This document shows, piece by piece, positions 33,589 through 35,668 of a stretch of 35,668 bases of DNA. The position numbers and the translations under genes are program-made. Source of the DNA: an uncultured Lachnospiraceae bacterium (GTDB taxonomy: Bacteria > Bacillota > Clostridia > Lachnospirales > Lachnospiraceae); contig CAMVOY010000024.1 in NCBI GenBank assembly GCA_947169235.1, forward strand, positions 1-35,668, read 5' to 3'. Below the pieces are notes generated by a model, which saw nothing but the letters and a program-made list of their open reading frames with translations, was not told the origin of the DNA and made no database searches. Positions within the stretch are counted from its first letter, which is position 1; each line of letters starts with the position of its first letter.

Positions 33589-33740
33589 GGTCACTCCCGG
33601 GAAGCTTTAAACAGTCCGTTCGGGCACGCTTTCGCTTTTTTCTCTAGCGTCACGTTGCACGCACGGAAAAGACCCGTGCTGCGCAACGACGCTAGAGAGA
33701 CATCCCTCACCGGACATGTTTAAACTTCCCTCGCGTGACC
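33589..33740 (+). repeat. Structured palindromic element F, between the NlpC/P60-like and aminotransferase genes
   Basis: A 152-bp nested palindrome that starts 14 bp after a stop codon. The outer arms are 33589-33618 and 33712-33740 (GGTCAC and TTTAAAC facing GTTTAAAC and GTGACC). The left internal loop is TTCGGGCACGCTTTCGCTTT; the inner stem 33642-33697 has TAGCGTCACGTTGC facing GCAACGACGCTA; the right side is ACATCCCTCACCGG. It is closest to element E. The rest of the 264-bp gap shows nothing else clear. Confidence 0.75.
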
Positions 33741-33839
33741 TGAGAGAAGATACATGCCTAGGGCTCTACGACGGGGATGAGATCCTCGAAGGATCAAGTG
33801 AGCATAGCAGACCTGGTGCAAGAAAGGATGACTTACAAA

Positions 33840-35027
33840 ATGATCAATCAGAAGATGTATCAATTGGGCGCGAGTCCATCGAAGATCAGGGACCTGTTTG
33901 AGTACGGGAACCGGAGGAAGGCTGAGATCGGGGCTGACAAGGTTTATGATTTCTCGATCGGGAATCCGAGCGTGGAGCCGCCGGTGAAGGTGAGAGAGGT
34001 CATCGAGGACCTTTTGGCAAATACGAATGCGGTGAGCCTTCACGGATATACTTCGGCGCCGGGAGATCCGGCAGTGAGAGAGGCGATCTGCAACTATGTG
34101 AACAGGACGCATGGGACGTCTCTTACGAAGGACAATTTTTACATGACATGCGGGGCAGCGGCTTCGCTGGAGATATCGTTACGCGCTCTGTGCGAGGAGG
34201 GCGATGAGTTTCTGACGTTCGCGCCATTTTTCCCAGAATACAGAGTTTTTGCCGAGGCGGCCGGCGGTAGTTTTGATACCGTTTTGTGCGACCCGGAGAG
34301 TTTTCAGCCTGATATAGAGGATCTGAGGAACAAACTCAGCAAAAATACCAAGGCGATCATCGTGAACTCACCGAACAACCCATCGGGGGCGGTGATCAGC
34401 GAGGAGAATGTTGTTAAGCTTTGTGATGTTCTGAGAGAGAAGTCGGCCGAGTACGGTCATCCGATCATCCTGATCGCGGACGAGCCGTACAGGGAGCTGG
34501 TTTACGATGATGTGAAAGTTCCGTTTTTGATGAACTATTACAACGATACCATCGTGTGCTACTCGTATTCAAAAAGCTTGAGCCTGCCGGGAGAGCGTAT
34601 CGGTTATATTGCGGTGAGTGACAAGATGACTGATTCGAAAGATGTCTTTCTCGCGGTGTGCGGCGCCGGCAGAAGTCTGGGATACGTATGTGCGCCGAGC
34701 CTGATGCAGAGGGTCGTTGCACAGTGTCAGGGGATGACGTCGGATGTGTCTGTCTACAAGGAGAATCGCGATATCTTAGCGAATGCGCTCAGAGAGTACG
34801 GATTTACGGTGGTACAGCCTGATGGAGCTTTTTATCTCTTTGTGAAGGCTCCCGAGCCTGATGCAGAGAAGTTCGCCGAGAAGGCGAAGGAGTTCGAGCT
34901 TTTGCTCGTGCCATCGGACAGCTTCGGCGTGCCGGGGTACGTGAGGATCTCGTACTGCGTATCGACAGAGATGATCAAAAACAGTCTGCCTGCGTTTGAG
35001 AAACTCGCAGAGAGTTATGGGTTGTGA
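33840..35027 (+). CDS. Pyridoxal-phosphate-dependent aminotransferase, class I/II
   Basis: The 395-residue fold-type I enzyme has the substrate loop DFSIGNPSVEPP, the NSPNNPSGAV strand that contacts the cofactor, IADEPY with the pyridine-binding aspartate, and the Schiff-base Lys245 in YSYSKSLSLPGERIGY. It resembles the aspartate/aromatic aminotransferase group of Clostridia; substrate unassigned. ATG 33840 was preferred because the product then starts MINQKMYQLG, as in relatives, with AAAGG about 12 nt upstream; earlier in-frame ATGs lack a good site. It is followed by pta after 45 bp. Confidence 0.92.
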   Translation: MINQKMYQLGASPSKIRDLFEYGNRRKAEIGADKVYDFSIGNPSVEPPVKVREVIEDLLANTNAVSLHGYTSAPGDPAVREAICNYVNRTHGTSLTKDNFYMTCGAAASLEISLRALCEEGDEFLTFAPFFPEYRVFAEAAGGSFDTVLCDPESFQPDIEDLRNKLSKNTKAIIVNSPNNPSGAVISEENVVKLCDVLREKSAEYGHPIILIADEPYRELVYDDVKVPFLMNYYNDTIVCYSYSKSLSLPGERIGYIAVSDKMTDSKDVFLAVCGAGRSLGYVCAPSLMQRVVAQCQGMTSDVSVYKENRDILANALREYGFTVVQPDGAFYLFVKAPEPDAEKFAEKAKEFELLLVPSDSFGVPGYVRISYCVSTEMIKNSLPAFEKLAESYGL

Positions 35028-35072
35028 TCAATTTTACAGTAAATACATAAAAATATACAGGAGGTAACAGAC

Positions 35073-35668
35073 ATGGCATTTGGATTTGGACAGCTGATTG
35101 AGATCCTGAAAAAGGATCCGAAGAAGATCGTTTTTACGGAGGGAAAGGACCCGCGTATCCTGGAGGCGTCATCGCGTCTTCTGGCGTCGACATTCCTTGA
35201 GCCGATCCTTGTTGGAAATGAGAAGGAGATTTTCGATGTGGCAGCGGAGGTCGGATTCAATATCCGCGGCGCAAAGATAATCGATCCTGAAAACTATGAT
35301 AAGATGGACGAGATGGTAGACCAGCTCTATGAGCTCCGTCGTGCGAAAGGTTTGACCAAGGAGCAGGCTGAGAAGCTTTGCCATCAGGGTAACTATTTTG
35401 GAACGATGCTCGTAAAGATGGGTGAGGCTGATGCACTGCTCGGTGGTGCGACTTATTCTACCGCTGATACCGTGCGTCCGGCACTGCAGATCATCAAGAC
35501 GAAGCCCGGAAAGACGATGGTTGCTTCCTGCTTCATCCTCGTAAGAGAGGGCGCGACAGGCGGAAACTCCGTGCTCGCTATGGGCGACTGTGCGATCAAT
35601 ATCATGCCGTCTGAGGATGATCTGGTTGAGATCGCCGAGGATTGTGCAGAGTGCGCGAAGGTGTTCGG
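35073..35668 (+). CDS. pta: Phosphate acetyltransferase, N-terminal part
   Basis: The first 198 residues are present and the gene runs off the window. The product converts acetyl-CoA and phosphate to acetyl phosphate and is usually paired with acetate kinase for ATP formation in fermentation. The start MAFGFGQLIEILKKDPKK, IVFTEGKDPRILEA and the substrate-loop region LLGGATYSTADTVRPALQII are typical of the short Pta type. CAGGAGG lies before ATG 35073. An ackA partner would be expected beyond the right edge. Confidence 0.93.
   Translation, partial: MAFGFGQLIEILKKDPKKIVFTEGKDPRILEASSRLLASTFLEPILVGNEKEIFDVAAEVGFNIRGAKIIDPENYDKMDEMVDQLYELRRAKGLTKEQAEKLCHQGNYFGTMLVKMGEADALLGGATYSTADTVRPALQIIKTKPGKTMVASCFILVREGATGGNSVLAMGDCAINIMPSEDDLVEIAEDCAECAKVF

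Overview
The window reads as chromosomal DNA of a Gram-positive anaerobe of the Clostridia, most likely Lachnospiraceae. The grounds are the Firmicutes order tig-clpP-clpX-lon-engB, strong sigma-A type promoters, purine-rich ribosome binding sites before nearly every gene, Big2-like secreted proteins with lysine-rich repeats, and a four-gene operon whose two largest products resemble the Lachnospiraceae families that I recall (from memory, not searched) as DUF5717 and DUF5716. The family-level assignment is an inference.

Layout. 1-570: a minus-strand tRNA operon (Asp, Glu, a CAT-anticodon tRNA, Asp cut by the window edge) with its promoter and a hairpin-rich spacer. 570-1400: no intact gene; a cluster of TTCCGACT/AGTCGGAA repeats abuts the decayed start of an AAA-type ATPase gene. 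1414-2712: a MIF-like tautomerase and a secreted Big2-like protein with a Ser/Ala/Pro tail. 2803-14185, all minus: glmM, tig, clpP, clpX, lon, engB, cysE, nth and an AI-2E family membrane protein, i.e. cell wall precursor synthesis, nascent chain folding, ATP-dependent proteolysis, ribosome assembly, cysteine synthesis and DNA repair. 14491-16047: a secreted protein of unknown role and recJ, divergent, each with a good promoter; a 15-bp palindrome lies just downstream of the first one's promoter. 16048-19268: recJ, then a family 2 glycosyltransferase. 19269-20242: another gene-free, repeat-packed stretch that ends in the purA promoter. 20243-28845: purA, then the four-gene operon. 28846-30809: a PHP-domain phosphoesterase gene with its own promoter, enclosed by two inverted copies of a 0.3-0.4 kb repeat. 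30810-35668: an HD-GYP protein divergent from a secreted NlpC/P60-like protein, then an aminotransferase and the start of pta.

Two things stand out. The first is the operon at 21598-28845. It encodes a 1320-residue protein with beta-sandwich, alpha-solenoid and beta segments, an Hsp70/actin-like protein with degenerate nucleotide motifs, a TPR protein, and a coiled-coil protein with two membrane spans. The stop/start overlaps suggest one assembly, possibly membrane-anchored; its function is unknown. The second is the intergenic DNA. At least five gaps hold 130-180 bp palindromes of one family, with shared unpaired segments and stems that change sequence while keeping pairing. Four clusters hold a different repeat based on TTCCGACT/AGTCGGAA. 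Several minisatellites and in-frame low-complexity insertions in RecJ, Lon, EngB and serine acetyltransferase point to unusually active repeat expansion in this genome.
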